Positions 18,311-27,722 are shown, numbered from the stretch's first letter. The stretch: 64,000 bases of DNA from Mycobacterium lepraemurium (GCA_002291465.1 CP021238.1:558001-622000), one strand, 5' to 3'. Made by a program: numbers and translations. Notes: generated from the letters alone by a model not told the origin.

Positions 18311-18886
18311 TCAGGGCAACTCGAACCGGTCGATGAACCGGTTGACCAGTGCGACGGCCGCGTCGTGTCCGGCGGTGGCGCCGAGGGCATCTTCGAGGAT
18401 CAGCATGCGCCCGATCGCGGCCAGGATGACCGCGATGCCGGCCGGCGGAAATTCGCCGGCGTCCATGTCGTGTTCGCGGACAATGGAATTCAGCGCGGTG
18501 ATCTGGGTATCGCGCCAGCGCCCGAACCAGGCCGCCAACTCGGCGCGAATCGCCTTGCGGTGGTTGGCGAGTCCCATGAACTCCAGCAGCAGCCGGGTGT
18601 CCTTCGGCTCGATCAGGGTGTCCCAGAGGGCGTGCAGCGGGCGGTCGGAGGTCAACGCCCGGGTCTGGCGTTCCTGGTAGGCGGCCGCGCCGCGCCGGAA
18701 GACGTCCAGATACAGCTCGTCCATGGTGGGGAAGTAGTAGTGCACCAGTGCCGGCTTCACCCCGGCCTCGCCGGCCACCCGGCGCGAGGTCGCCGCGGCG
18801 TACCCGTCCTCGACCATGACCTTGATGGTCGCGTCGATGAGCAGGTCACGGGTGGTGGAGTCGCCCGGGTGGGGCCGTCGGGTCAT
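18311..18886 (-). CDS. TetR-family transcriptional regulator
   Basis: 191 residues from the ATG at 18886. An N-terminal helix-turn-helix (TRDLLIDATIKVMVEDGYAA, then RRVAGEAGVKPALVHYYFPT) is typical of TetR regulators. The C-terminal helices (LHALWDTLIEPKDTRLLLEF, IGRMLILEDALGA) form the ligand domain. The start overlaps the stop of the upstream epimerase gene (ATGA), so the two are cotranscribed and the regulator may control its own operon. It is convergent with the P450. The ligand is unknown. Intact. Confidence 0.88.
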   Translation of the reverse strand: MTRRPHPGDSTTRDLLIDATIKVMVEDGYAAATSRRVAGEAGVKPALVHYYFPTMDELYLDVFRRGAAAYQERQTRALTSDRPLHALWDTLIEPKDTRLLLEFMGLANHRKAIRAELAAWFGRWRDTQITALNSIVREHDMDAGEFPPAGIAVILAAIGRMLILEDALGATAGHDAAVALVNRFIDRFELP

Positions 18887-19866
18887 GAGGTGGCGGAAAG
18901 GGCCGCGAAGGTGTCCTCCAGGGTCTGCCGGGAATCCCGATAGGTGATGCCGAGTTCTCGTTCGCTCGGGGAGTCGTCTGATGCCGGCATCTGGGTGTAG
19001 TACTGCACGCCCGCCCAGGTGAACGGCGTCTCGAACGGCAGGAAACGGCCGGCCCGATCCAGCAACGCGCCCGCGACGCGCAGCGCGGTGTCCGGGATCG
19101 AGACGGCGACCATCGGCGTGCCGGCCACCTCGCCGAGCAGGGCGGCGAGGTGGCTCGCGGGAACCCGGTGCCCGCCGGCGGTGTAGCGGCGCGGCCCGCG
19201 GCCGGGCTCCAGCAGCGCCGCATGCAGCGCCGCCAGATCGCGGACGTCGACGATCAGCCACGCCGCGCTGCGGCCCGGGATCGCGTGCATCTGCAGGGCG
19301 GCCCGCACGCCCTCACCCGCCTCGCCGAACTGGTCGCCGACCGGCGGGCCGAGCACCATGCCCGGGTAGGTGATGTTCACCGGCGCGCCCGCGTCCTGCA
19401 GCCCCCGGGCATAGATCTCGACCTGCGCCTTGGACGTGCCGTAGCCGTCGGCCCCACCGATCACCGGCAAATCCGCCGTCAGCGTCTCCAGGTCCGGGTG
19501 GAACAGCGCGGTGAAGCTCGACACGTGGACGATGGGATCCAGGCCCAGCTCGACGGACTGGCCCAGCACGTTCTGGGCGCCCTGCGCGAGCATCTCGGCC
19601 GTCTGGCGCGGGTCGGTGGCGACCAGGGCGGCGCTGCGCACCACGGCGTTGCAGCTCTGCAACGCCTCGCGCACCGCGACGCGATCGGTGATGTCGGCGA
19701 CGGCGAAGTCCGACACGTCGACGCCCAGTTTGGCGACCGAGGTGTGCAGCTTGCCCGGGTTTCGCACCAGGAGCCGGATCGAATGCCCGGCATCGGAGAT
19801 GGCCTTGGCGGTCCACCCGCCGACGAATCCGGTACCGCCCGTGATGAGAACCCGCATGGCCCGCAT
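18883..19866 (-). CDS. NAD(P)-dependent epimerase/dehydratase (extended SDR)
   Basis: 327 residues; a second ATG three codons in (MRVLITGG, at 19857) may be the true start. The Rossmann motif GGTGFVGGW is at the N-terminus. The active-site region has HVSSFTALF with the Ser, and YGTSKAQVE with the YxxxK catalytic pair. It is related to 3-beta-hydroxysteroid dehydrogenase/dihydroflavonol reductase-type extended SDRs. The substrate is not known. It forms an operon with the downstream TetR gene. The cutinase gene lies just upstream on the same strand, 13 bp away, and may belong to the same unit. Confidence 0.85.
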   Translation of the reverse strand: MRAMRVLITGGTGFVGGWTAKAISDAGHSIRLLVRNPGKLHTSVAKLGVDVSDFAVADITDRVAVREALQSCNAVVRSAALVATDPRQTAEMLAQGAQNVLGQSVELGLDPIVHVSSFTALFHPDLETLTADLPVIGGADGYGTSKAQVEIYARGLQDAGAPVNITYPGMVLGPPVGDQFGEAGEGVRAALQMHAIPGRSAAWLIVDVRDLAALHAALLEPGRGPRRYTAGGHRVPASHLAALLGEVAGTPMVAVSIPDTALRVAGALLDRAGRFLPFETPFTWAGVQYYTQMPASDDSPSERELGITYRDSRQTLEDTFAALSATS

Positions 19867-19879
19867 TCTCCCAGGGCCG

Positions 19880-20575
19880 CTACAGGTGGCTAAAGACGTA
19901 TTGGGCGGCCTGGCTCGTCATGCCGTTCACCGGATACGACGTGTGCGCGGCCAGGTCGTCGCCGTCGCCGGTGCCGCAGATCGGGTCGCCGACGGCGCAC
20001 AGCTGCAGTGTCTTGGGCTGATACAGCGGGCCGATGGCCAACGGCGGCGCGTGGTACTTCTGCAGGAACTGGCCCGACGGCGTGCCGAACAGCGTGACCG
20101 CGGCGACGTGTTTGGCGACCTCCGGCGGCATCGGCGGGGGCACCGCGGAGGCGGGCACGCCCGGGGGCACGATCGCCGACGTGGTGTAGCCGGCCACCGC
20201 GGCGCCCTGCGAGTAGCCGCCCAGCACCTCCCGGGTGTTGGGGCAACTGGCCACCATCGACTCGAGATGCGAACTGGCGTCGCGGATTCCGTCGATCACG
20301 GTGGCCGGGAAATCGGGATTCGAAAAGTCAGTGCTGGCAGGGTATTTCACCGCGTACACGGCCAGCGATCGCGAGCCGATCTGCGAGCGCAACGCGTCCA
20401 CGAAGGGCTGACCGATGCCGCCGATGCCGGGTGGCTCCCCGGAGCCGCGGGCGAACACCACTTCCACGTCCGGGCACGGATCGGCGCCGGCCGCCGGCGC
20501 GCCCGGCATCGGCGCGACGCAGACCGCCGCCGCGGCCATCAGGACCGTCAACGCCGCCCGCACCTGGAAGCTCAT
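19880..20575 (-). CDS. Secreted cutinase-like esterase (CULP family)
   Basis: 231 residues from the ATG at 20575. The first ~30 residues are a signal peptide (RAALTVLMAAAAVCVAPMP). The mature part starts near ADPCPDVEVVFARGSGEPPG. The nucleophile is Ser122 in GGYSQGAA; the Asp is in AVGDPICGTGD and the His in LAAHTSYP, and paired cysteines are present as in fungal and mycobacterial cutinases. Such CULP proteins hydrolyse lipid esters at the cell surface. The gene is divergent from a 53-residue membrane protein. Intact. Confidence 0.9.
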   Translation of the reverse strand: MSFQVRAALTVLMAAAAVCVAPMPGAPAAGADPCPDVEVVFARGSGEPPGIGGIGQPFVDALRSQIGSRSLAVYAVKYPASTDFSNPDFPATVIDGIRDASSHLESMVASCPNTREVLGGYSQGAAVAGYTTSAIVPPGVPASAVPPPMPPEVAKHVAAVTLFGTPSGQFLQKYHAPPLAIGPLYQPKTLQLCAVGDPICGTGDGDDLAAHTSYPVNGMTSQAAQYVFSHL

Positions 20576-20626
20576 GGCCTGCTTTCTACCCGGCAAACGC
20601 GGATTCGCAAACCCGGCCCTGCCATC

Positions 20627-20788
20627 ATGGACCCCGTGAGCACCGCGATCGTGGTGACAGTGGTGGCGGGGCTGATGCTGCTGGGCATCGGCATGGTGGT
20701 CAATCAGCTGCTGCGGCTGCGGCGCTATCTGAACGAGTCGCCGCCCGATCGGTCCGGCGATCCCGAGCCGCCGGAGCGCGCCGACTGA
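20627..20788 (+). CDS. Small single-pass membrane protein (53 aa)
   Basis: ATG at 20627 gives MDPVSTAIVVTVVAGLMLLG and so on: one hydrophobic helix (about residues 6-27), a basic stop-transfer cluster (LLRLRRYLNES) and an acidic proline-rich tail (PPDRSGDPEPPERAD). It lies 51 bp from the divergent cutinase start. No function can be assigned, but the clean topology and codon usage make it a credible gene. Confidence 0.6.
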   Translation: MDPVSTAIVVTVVAGLMLLGIGMVVNQLLRLRRYLNESPPDRSGDPEPPERAD

Positions 20789-20803
20789 TGGCTACCGGCG
20801 GCG

Positions 20804-21857
20804 CTATGGCCGGCCGGCGACGTGCGCGTTGCCGCGGGGCAGTATCAGCGGAAGGTCGATGTCGGGCGCCGCGGCGACCACGGCCGGGATCGCGTTGATG
20901 GCCGGCATCGCCGTCATGATGTGACCGAGGTCCATGAACTCCTCGATCGTGGTGGCCTCGAAGTACGGCGGCGGCAGGAAGCCCACCTTGGTGGTCACGG
21001 TGGGCTGCCTGTCGATCTGGATGACCCAGCCGTTCTGCTCGATCTTCCAGTCCGGGTCCAGCGTCTGTCCCTTGCGCCACCGCACGTTCAAGTCGATCAG
21101 CATCGCCGCTGACGATGCCCTGCCAGCTGATGTAGGTGCCCGCGACGTGCCCCGCGGGAATGGTCCAGGACGCCATCACCAGGTCCTCGGTGGTCCGGGC
21201 GAACTCGGCCACGCAGCGCACGTCGTCCAGCTCCACGCCGAGTGCGTCGCCCACCAGCCGGACGGCCTCGCCGAAGATGGCCGTGCCCTTCGCCGCCATC
21301 GCCGGCAGGTCCGGGTGGTCGATGGGCTGGCCGAAGCCGACCGGCTTCTCGGTCTCCGGCGAGTCGTAGAAGGTGGTGTCGGCGGCCTCGTTGACGGTGA
21401 CCTTGTCGATCCGGTTGCACACCATCGCCGACACGATGGCCAGCAGCTCGGCGAAACCAGGGCTGACGCCGGAGCCGAAGATGGTGGCGCCGCCCTGTTG
21501 GCAGGCCTGCAGGATCCGGTCCCGCCCGTCGCCGAGGTTTCCGCCGGTGATGAACGACGCCGTGGTCACCACGTTGACGCCGGCGTACAGGATGCGGACC
21601 AGCTCGTCGACGTCGATCCACATCGGGTTGTAGACCACGCAGTCCGGCTTGAGGGCCAGCAGCTCATCGACGTCGTTGGTGGCCGCGACCCCCAGCGGCG
21701 GGATGCCGATGAGCTCACCGGCGTCGCGGCCGACCTTCTCCGCCGACCAGGCATAGCAGCCCACCAGTTCCAGCGTCGGGTTGGTGACGATCGACTTCAG
21801 CGAGCTCTTGCCGACGTTGCCGGTGTTCCACTGAACTACTCGATAGGTGTTTGGCAC
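20804..21857 (-). pseudogene. DapB-like NAD(P)-binding oxidoreductase, frameshifted
   Basis: The GTG at 21857 begins YRVVQWNTGNVGKSSLKSIV, the dinucleotide-binding start of the dihydrodipicolinate-reductase-like family common in mycobacteria (about 350 residues). The frame is good through YISWQGIVSG near 21115, then shifts: the normal C-terminus, LIDLNVRWRKGQTLDPDW, VTTKVGFLPPPYFEAT and MTAMPAINAIPAVVAAAP, lies in another frame to the stop at 20804. A single small indel separates the halves. A whole copy would act on an unknown substrate, not necessarily in lysine synthesis. Confidence 0.8.
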
Positions 21858-21896
21858 TCGCTCAGCATAGGGAATCGGTGGGGTTCTTAGTAGGCC

Positions 21897-22169
21897 CTAA
21901 TAGGCAGATTCGGCGGCCAATATTTCGGCCAGGAAGGCGTCCCGGGGCGGCGACTCCAGCCGTGCCCGCGCCCACCGGCGCACCCGCTCGCGGGTGTGCG
22001 GCGACTCGGTCGACACCGCGGCGCCGACGTGAACCTCGGTCGCCGACCAGTCGTGGTCCCAGGCCGCCGATTCGGTCAGTGCCTCGCGGGCGCCGGTCAG
22101 CGGGAAGGTCGCGCGGCCGGCGGGGTCCAGGGCGCCCGCACCCTCGACGGCGGCCGAGCGCAGCCGCAC
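21897..22169 (-). CDS. Hypothetical protein (90 aa)
   Basis: A GTG-started frame of 90 residues (RLRSAAVEGAGALDPAGRAT near the start, ending LAEILAAESAY). It is rich in Ala, Glu and Arg with no membrane segment. I do not recognise a family. It lies 39 bp upstream of the DapB-like gene on the same strand and is divergent from the next 99-residue gene, so position supports a real gene or the 3' fragment of one. The true start is uncertain. Confidence 0.4.
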   Translation of the reverse strand: MRLRSAAVEGAGALDPAGRATFPLTGAREALTESAAWDHDWSATEVHVGAAVSTESPHTRERVRRWARARLESPPRDAFLAEILAAESAY

Positions 22170-22215
22170 GGCGATCCCGGTGGCGGGATCCGATCGGCCG
22201 CGTCACCCTGAGCGG

Positions 22216-22515
22216 ATGAACACACTGCTGCGGCTGGCCGACTGGCTCAAATCCCGCCGCCGCCGGAACGTCGGCAACCGCACCGTCGGAGTCGGCACTG
22301 TGCGCAAGGTCAAGCGTCAGGTCTTCATCGAGGTGGTGGCCGTGTCGGGGGAGACGTTCATCGGCAAGCTGGCGCGCTGCGATGCCGACCTGGACCTGTC
22401 CGTGCTGCGGCCTGGGCTGGTCGTGCTGGTCGCCTTCGATCCCGCTGCCCGCGAAGAGCTTTCGCTGCCCGACGACGTGCTGGCCGTGCATGCGGCATGG
22501 GTGGCGGCGCTGTAG
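22216..22515 (+). CDS. Conserved hypothetical small basic protein (99 aa)
   Basis: ATG at 22216; 99 residues. A basic N-terminus (LADWLKSRRRRNVGNRT) is followed by a beta-rich stretch (TVRKVKRQVFIEVVAVSG, RPGLVVLVAFDPAAREEL). This could be a small soluble domain, but I cannot name it. It is convergent with the CHAT-domain gene. No damage seen. Confidence 0.5.
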   Translation: MNTLLRLADWLKSRRRRNVGNRTVGVGTVRKVKRQVFIEVVAVSGETFIGKLARCDADLDLSVLRPGLVVLVAFDPAAREELSLPDDVLAVHAAWVAAL

Positions 22516-22517
22516 CA

Positions 22518-24275
22518 CTAGCGCGCACCATCGACGGTGAAGGTGGCCGGGGCGGCCCAATACAGCGGGCTGGCAACACGATCCCCGTCGCGCCAGCGTC
22601 GCATCTGGGCGCGCTGCCACCGGTTCAGCGCGCACCCGGCGTCGGTGGGAGCGTCGTGCGCGGAGTCGACGGCGGCCACCCGATCGGCCATCGGGTCGAC
22701 GGATTCGGGGGATTTGGGGGCCGGCATCGCGAATTGCCGGTAGGCGACGGTCGTCGGCAGCGACCACAGCGTCGCGGTCACCAGCTGCGCCCCGTTCAGG
22801 ATCATCGCCGCCACCAGACCGGTCGCCTCGTCGAACTGATAGTCGCCGCCCGACCCGCAGGCCAGCAGCGCCACCCGCGGCGGCATCGGCAACCGCAGCG
22901 CCATCAAATCCGAGGCGGTCAGCGGCCGGTGATCGCCGATGGCGTTGGCGTCGCCGGGCACCGCCGCCGGGTCGGCCAGATGCAGGGCCGCCCGATCGGC
23001 GCGGCCGCCGTGCCGGTGATCGTCGTCCGCCGAACTGGCATGCCCGACATAGAGCAGCCGGCACGGGGATCGCGCCAACAGCCCGGCCAGCCAGCCGCGG
23101 TCGGCGTCGCGCCGGCGGAACAGGTCGACCACCGCGTCGACCCGCGGCAGCACGGGTCGCCGCCGCATCAGCTCGGCGAAGTGCCGGCCGACGGGCGTGT
23201 CCGGCGACGGCCTGCCCAGCACGGACCCGAGCGCGGAGTCCGGCCGCTGCCCGGGCACCCGCGGGTCTAGCACCAGCAGCGGCGGCCCGTCGCGCCGGGC
23301 GTCCCATTCGGTGGGCGTCCGCGGCGCGTGCACAATGTTGGGGGGCACCGCCATCAGCACCTCGACCAGTTCCATCAGCCGATGCCCGCCGGTCAGTGCC
23401 GCTAAATCACCCAGACGCCAAGGGATTTGGGCCGCGGCACGCCCACTGGCGGTGATCGCGTCCTGGCGGGCGCGCACCAGCTCCTCCCTGCTGGGCCCCG
23501 ATTTCGGGATCGCCAGCAGCCCCCAGGGCACCCGGGCCAGCCGCGCGCTGGGCGAGACGAACAGCACCGCCCGCGGCGACGACACACATCGGTCAACAGC
23601 TGCCAGCCCGCGCTACCGATCAGCAGCACGCCCAGGATGTAGGAGAGCGTGAGTTCGGTGTCCGGTGCGGCGAAGGCCCCGTTGGTCAGCGCGAGGCCGA
23701 TGGCGGCACACCGATTCTCGGCGTCGTGCGGCTCGGGCAACGCGGCGGCGAGCTCCTGCAGGGCGGCCAGCAGCAGCGGTTCCTCCACCACCCAGGCGAC
23801 GGTCCGCTCGGGCTGCCCGACGATCCGCAGGCTGGCGTAGGTGGCGATGCCGAGGTCGGCGTAGCGCAGTACCACTGTCAGCCGGCCGGATTCGGTCACG
23901 GCCACGTCGACCAGGCCGGCTCGTCAGCGGTGACGGCGCGCCGTAGCGCTGCATGGCCAGCGCGCGGTAGTGGTCCAGGATCGGTGCCTCGCCCGGGTGC
24001 ATCCGCAACGGCGGCAACGGCCCCAGCCGGGTCAGCGACACACCGCCGGCCACCGGCGGCCCGGCGGCGGCCAGCGCGGCGGGCTCGGCGCCGGTGTCGA
24101 GCGGAACCAATGCGACGGCCGTGGACGCCCATTCGCCGGTCTGCGGGCGCTGCAGGGCTTCGAAAGTCCCTCGCGCGCTGTGGTATTCCACCAGATCACT
24201 GATGAGCGCGGTGTTCTCCCACTCCCAGGCCACCGCGAATGCGCCGGCCAGGATGGGCGCCGCGATGGTGGTGGC
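22518..24275 (-). pseudogene. CHAT-domain (caspase-like peptidase) part of a TPR-CHAT protein, frameshifted
   Basis: Coding starts in the frame of the upstream TPR segment, right after its TGA: ATTIAAPILAGAFAVAWEWE then NTALISDLVEYHSARGTFEA. Near 23930 the frame shifts (VTESGRLTVVLRYADLGIAT follows in another frame), and near 23585 it shifts again (SSPRAVLFVSPSARLARVPWG). The last part is a CHAT domain: the catalytic His in LLYVGHASS and the catalytic Cys in VALLACGSGGDYQFDEATGL, followed by GAQLVTATLWSLPT. CHAT proteins are caspase-fold proteases, often fused to TPR repeats in self-defence or stress systems. Both catalytic residues remain in the DNA, but two frameshifts split the protein. 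Confidence 0.75.
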
Positions 24276-25583
24276 TCAGCGTGCTCGCGCGTCGGCGTCG
24301 GCGATCGAATACCGCACCGAGTCGACCGCCAGCGCGGCGGGCACTTTCAACTCGGCCGCCTGCTGCAGCTTACTCATCCCGCGCCGGTATTCCGGTGTGC
24401 CGACCTCGCCGCGCAGGATTCCGAGGCCCTCGGCCTGGCGCACCTCGGTCTCCTGCAGCGACTCCTCAGGGTCGCCGGAGCTGTCGAAACCCAGGTCCGC
24501 CAGAGCGTTGGCGCGCCACACCGTTCCGAGATGACTGTCCAGTTGCGCATACTGCAGCCAGCTGCTGCGCGGTGAGGAGTCCAGCAGTTCCCGGGCCTGA
24601 GCGATCAGCTCGATGGCGTCAGCGAAGCGACTCCAGAAGATCTCTATCCAGCTGCGCTGCAACAGAATATGATGAAGGTGCAGCGGCTTTCCTAACTCGC
24701 GCCAATGCCGCTCGGCGTGTTCCCAGCACTCGTCGGCGGCTTCCAGGGCGCCCGACCCCAGCCGGGTGAGTTCCAGGTACAGCCAGCAGCGTGCGACGTC
24801 GTGCTTGCGGGCATGCCGGGCGATGACGGGATAGGCCTGCGTCACCAGCTGTTCGGTGCCGGCATGGTCGTTGGCCTCCCAGCGCGCCGCGGCCCGCTCC
24901 AATTGTGCTCTGGCCCCAGCTAATTCCCAGCCATGGGCGTCGGCCCGCGCCTCGGCGCGGCGTAACCACGGCTCGGCTTCGGCCAACCGCCCCGTTTCGA
25001 CGCAGAACCTGCCGTATCCGGTGGCCGCGGTGACCCACAGGTGATCGGCGTTCTCGTCGTCGCCGCCGCTGTCGCCGATGCACTCAAGAACCTTGTCCCA
25101 CAACGGAACCGATCGCACGTGCAGGTCGTCGTCGCACAGCGCGGTGGCGCACAGCACCCGCGTGCGAGTGCACAGCTGCGCGTGTTCGGCAACGAGCTCG
25201 GGGAATTCGCCGCCGGTGTCGCTCAGCCGGTCCAGGGCCGCCGGGGCGGCTTCGTGGTCGCCGCGGGCGGCGGCCAAACCCGTTTGCAGGAACCTGGCCC
25301 GCCGCGAGTAGCGGCAGATCATGCGCGCGTTCTCGGCGTCGGCGGGCATGCTCGCATAGGCGGCCAGGCAGTCTTGGATGCGTCGGATCGATTCCTCGAC
25401 GCCGTCGTCGGCGCCGCGCGCCAGGTAGATCTCGCCAAGCTGGGCAAGCACTTCCAGCATGAGATCGTCTCGGTCGTCCCGTTCGATGCGCGGTATCAGG
25501 GACAGCAGCAGATCGCGGGCGCCGGCCTCGTCGGCCGCTAACGCCATGCGGCGGGCCCGCTGCAGCCCGTCCGGGATCGACAC
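24276..25583 (-). pseudogene. TPR-repeat N-terminal part of the TPR-CHAT protein, ended by TGA
   Basis: 435 residues from the GTG at 25583, almost entirely helical and repeat-like (RRMALAADEAGARDLLLSLI, LWVTAATGYGRFCVETGRL, ELAGARAQLERAAARWEAND, CWEHAERHWRELGKPLHLHH), which fits tetratricopeptide repeats. It ends SIADADARAR-TGA at 24276. The codons after the TGA stay in the same frame and continue directly into the CHAT homology with no new start of good quality, so I read the TGA as a nonsense mutation in one original gene of about 1000 codons. An alternative is two genes in tandem; the lack of a ribosome binding site argues against that. Confidence 0.6.
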
Positions 25584-25680
25584 GGCTGCATCATAAGACC
25601 GCGGCGGTGCTCTGGTCTGCCGAACCGCGAGCGGCGGACGCGTGAGTGAGGCACGTCCGCCGCTCGTGGGCCGCAACCGA

Positions 25681-26173
25681 TCAGCCGCAGGACACCTTGA
25701 TGCTGAAGTCCTTGGTGATCATCCCGGCCATCGGGTTCTTCATGTCGGCGCCCTGCGCCTGGCCGGTGATGATGTAGGTCTTGCCGTCGACCGCGACGTC
25801 GGCCGACCCCACCTTGGCGCCCATGTTGTTGCTGACCGCCAGCGCGTTGCCGTCGACGACCAGCGCCAGCGGCTCGACCTTCGGGGTGGCCTCGTCGGTC
25901 AGCACCACGGTCAGTGCCTGCTGGGCGCCGCCGGTGGAGCCGCTGCCGATGTCGATCTTGCCGCCGGTGCGCACGCAGGTGACCGAGGCGGGGTTGACGC
26001 CCGGCAGGTCGGCGCTGCCCACCTTAGACCTGTGCGTTGGTGCCGGTGGAGGCGCTGGGCGCGGTGCTCGATGCCGGAGCGGCCGAGTGGCCGCCGCTCG
26101 AGCAGCCGACCAGCGTCACCGCGGCCGCAGCGCAGCCCAAGGCCCCCGTCGCAGCTGCGAGTAGACGTTTCAC
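25681..26173 (-). pseudogene. LpqH-like (19-kDa antigen family) lipoprotein, frameshifted
   Basis: The GTG at 26173 begins a lipoprotein signal peptide (KRLLAATTGALGCAAA-type; the exact stretch ends with the lipobox LVGC followed by SSGGHS). After a Ser/Thr/Ala-rich linker the frame meets TAA near 26027, while the mature domain continues one frame over: VGSADLPGVNPASVTCV, LTVVLTDEATPKVEPLALVV, TYIITGQAQGADMKNPMAGM and KDFSIKVSCG. That domain has the two cysteines and the layout of mycobacterial LpqH/19-kDa antigens, surface lipoproteins sensed by TLR2. A one-base indel would stop the anchored protein after about 49 residues. Confidence 0.8.
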
Positions 26174-26316
26174 GTGTGGTTCCTTCTTTCGTGCGCCGCC
26201 CCGATGGCGTCGTCCTGGCGTCAGTACAGACCGCCCGGATCGCTACCGATCCCAAATTTCGGGGCGCCCAGGCGGTAGGTCGCCTCGGTGTCGGCGCGGG
26301 TGACGGGAGGCACGCG

Positions 26317-26695
26317 ATGCTCAGCGTGAAATGGCTGGAAGCCCCTGAGAACCATGACTTCCCGGCGGCAGCCGATTACCTGAGCATGCTCGCGGACGCG
26401 CAGACCGTGAAGTAAGGTGATCAAGAAGCTCAAGCGCGCCACGGTGACGCAGCGCAAGGCCAAGGACATTCTGCGGGCGGCGCGGCTGGACCTGCTGCCG
26501 GCGGACAACCCGCACGTTGCCGCGGACCTCACCAAGATCGAGAAGGGCTTACCGCTGTCGCCGATCCTGTTGGTGCGCGGCGACTTCCTGGCCGGTTTCC
26601 CGTTGCAGATCGCCGACGGCTATCACCGGGTGCGCGCGAGTTATCACACCGACGAGAACACGCCGATTCCGGTGCTGCTGGCGGTGGCGCGCTAG
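26317..26695 (+). pseudogene. ParB/Srx-like N-domain protein, frameshifted
   Basis: The ATG at 26317 gives LSVKWLEAPENHDFPAAADY, the start of a small (~120 aa) protein family with a ParB/sulfiredoxin-like fold, but TAA at 26413-26415 stops it after 32 residues. The rest continues in the next frame: KKLKRATVTQRKAKDILRAA, DLLPADNPHVAADLTKIEKG, SPILLVRGDF and LQIADGYHRVRASYHTDENT, where DGYHR matches the ParB-like nucleotide/phosphate site. A GTG at 26417 could restart translation of a truncated protein of 92 residues. The biological role of this family is unknown to me. Confidence 0.65.
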
Positions 26696-27507
26696 ACCTC
26701 GTCGGCGTCGTCGCCGGACTGCTCGGCGGTTTGGTCGACCGCGACGCCGGCCCGGGTGCGCCGGCGCCGCATCCGGTGCGTGCCCTTGCCCGTCGGGCGG
26801 CGGTTGCGCAGCTTGGCCCGCGATTCGTCGCTGTCCTCGGCCGCGGGCTTCTCGGCTTCGGGCTTTGCCGCGGCGGGCTTCTCGGCCTCGGCGGTGGCTT
26901 CGGCTGCTTCGGCTGCTTCGGTTTCGGCCGTGACGGTCTGCGCCGCTTCGGTCTCGTCGGCCTCTTCCGCCTCGGCCTCTTCCGTTTCAGCCGTTTCGGC
27001 CGTCTCCGCCTCTTCGCCGGCCTTCTTGCGACGCAGCCGGCGCTTCTTGGGCTTTTTGGCCTTGATCGGTTTGGGCGGCGGCGGTGGCAGTTCCGCGGCG
27101 AACGAGAGGTAGAACGCGAAAATGCCGAGCAGCGCGATCGCGGCGGCCGCGCCGTAAATCCCGAACAACCACCGGCCGGCGGCATCCAGGCTCAGCCAGA
27201 TCTCGCTGACTGCCGTCCCGATGATCAACAACCCGGCCAGCACGTGCGCCACGATCGAGGCGACCCGCAGCGACAACGCCAGCTGCGGCGTGCCCAGCTC
27301 GGGCTTGCGGGTGCGCAACAGGGTGAACACCAACGGCAGCGCCGCCAGGGCGACCAGCACACCCGCCACGATCCGCAGCGCCGTCCCCAGCGAATGCGTC
27401 GTGTCACCCATCAGCTCGGGCCAGCGGGGCAACACGAAGAAGAAGTAGAGGACGCCGGCAGCGATCGAAAATGACGCGTGCCACGGGATGGCGACCTTGC
27501 GCCCCAT
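26692..27507 (-). CDS. Four-helix membrane protein with Lys/Arg and Glu/Ala-rich tail (Rv3723-like)
   Basis: 271 residues from the ATG at 27507. Four transmembrane helices can be seen (SIAAGVLYFFFVLPRW, IVAGVLVALAALPLVFTLL, IVAHVLAGLLIIGTAVSEIW, IYGAAAAIALLGIFAFYLSF). A proline run (PPPPPKP) is followed by a very basic cluster (KAKKPKKRRLRRKKAG), then about 80 residues of Ala/Glu-rich near-repeats (ETAETAETEEAEAEEADE). It ends in a second basic patch. The tail is cytosolic by the positive-inside rule and probably disordered. Position beside tRNA-Ser, ffs and aspC matches M. tuberculosis Rv3723. Function unknown. Confidence 0.75.
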   Translation of the reverse strand: MGRKVAIPWHASFSIAAGVLYFFFVLPRWPELMGDTTHSLGTALRIVAGVLVALAALPLVFTLLRTRKPELGTPQLALSLRVASIVAHVLAGLLIIGTAVSEIWLSLDAAGRWLFGIYGAAAAIALLGIFAFYLSFAAELPPPPPKPIKAKKPKKRRLRRKKAGEEAETAETAETEEAEAEEADETEAAQTVTAETEAAEAAEATAEAEKPAAAKPEAEKPAAEDSDESRAKLRNRRPTGKGTHRMRRRRTRAGVAVDQTAEQSGDDADEV

Positions 27508-27574
27508 AAGCCTCCTCATGCAAGACCGGCTGGAGCCGGCCCACGTTGTGCGCGTCCGCTGGGCGGACCAATGG

Positions 27575-27660
27575 CGGAGGATGCGGGATTTGAACCCGCG
27601 AGGGCTATAAACCCAACCCGCGTTCCAGGCGAGCGCCATAGGCCACTAGGCGAATCCTCC
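27575..27660 (-). tRNA. tRNA-Ser (anticodon GGA)
   Basis: On the minus strand the 5' end GGAGGAT pairs with ATCCTCC at the 3' end, and the discriminator base is G. The T arm reads GCGGGTTCAAATCCCGC. The anticodon loop CTGGAAC gives GGA (reads UCC/UCU). A long variable arm is present, as expected for serine. CCA is not encoded. Confidence 0.95.
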
Positions 27661-27716
27661 GTGGCCATGGTAACCGAGCGCCCGACGGCCGCCGCCAGTT
27701 GCTCCTGGTCGGGTAT

Positions 27717-27722
27717 TAGACT
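27717..27722 (+). promoter_or_regulatory. -10 element of the 4.5S RNA gene
   Basis: TAGACT fits the TANNNT form of mycobacterial -10 boxes and ends 6 nt before the first G of the 4.5S RNA hairpin. No clear -35 is seen. Confidence 0.5.
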
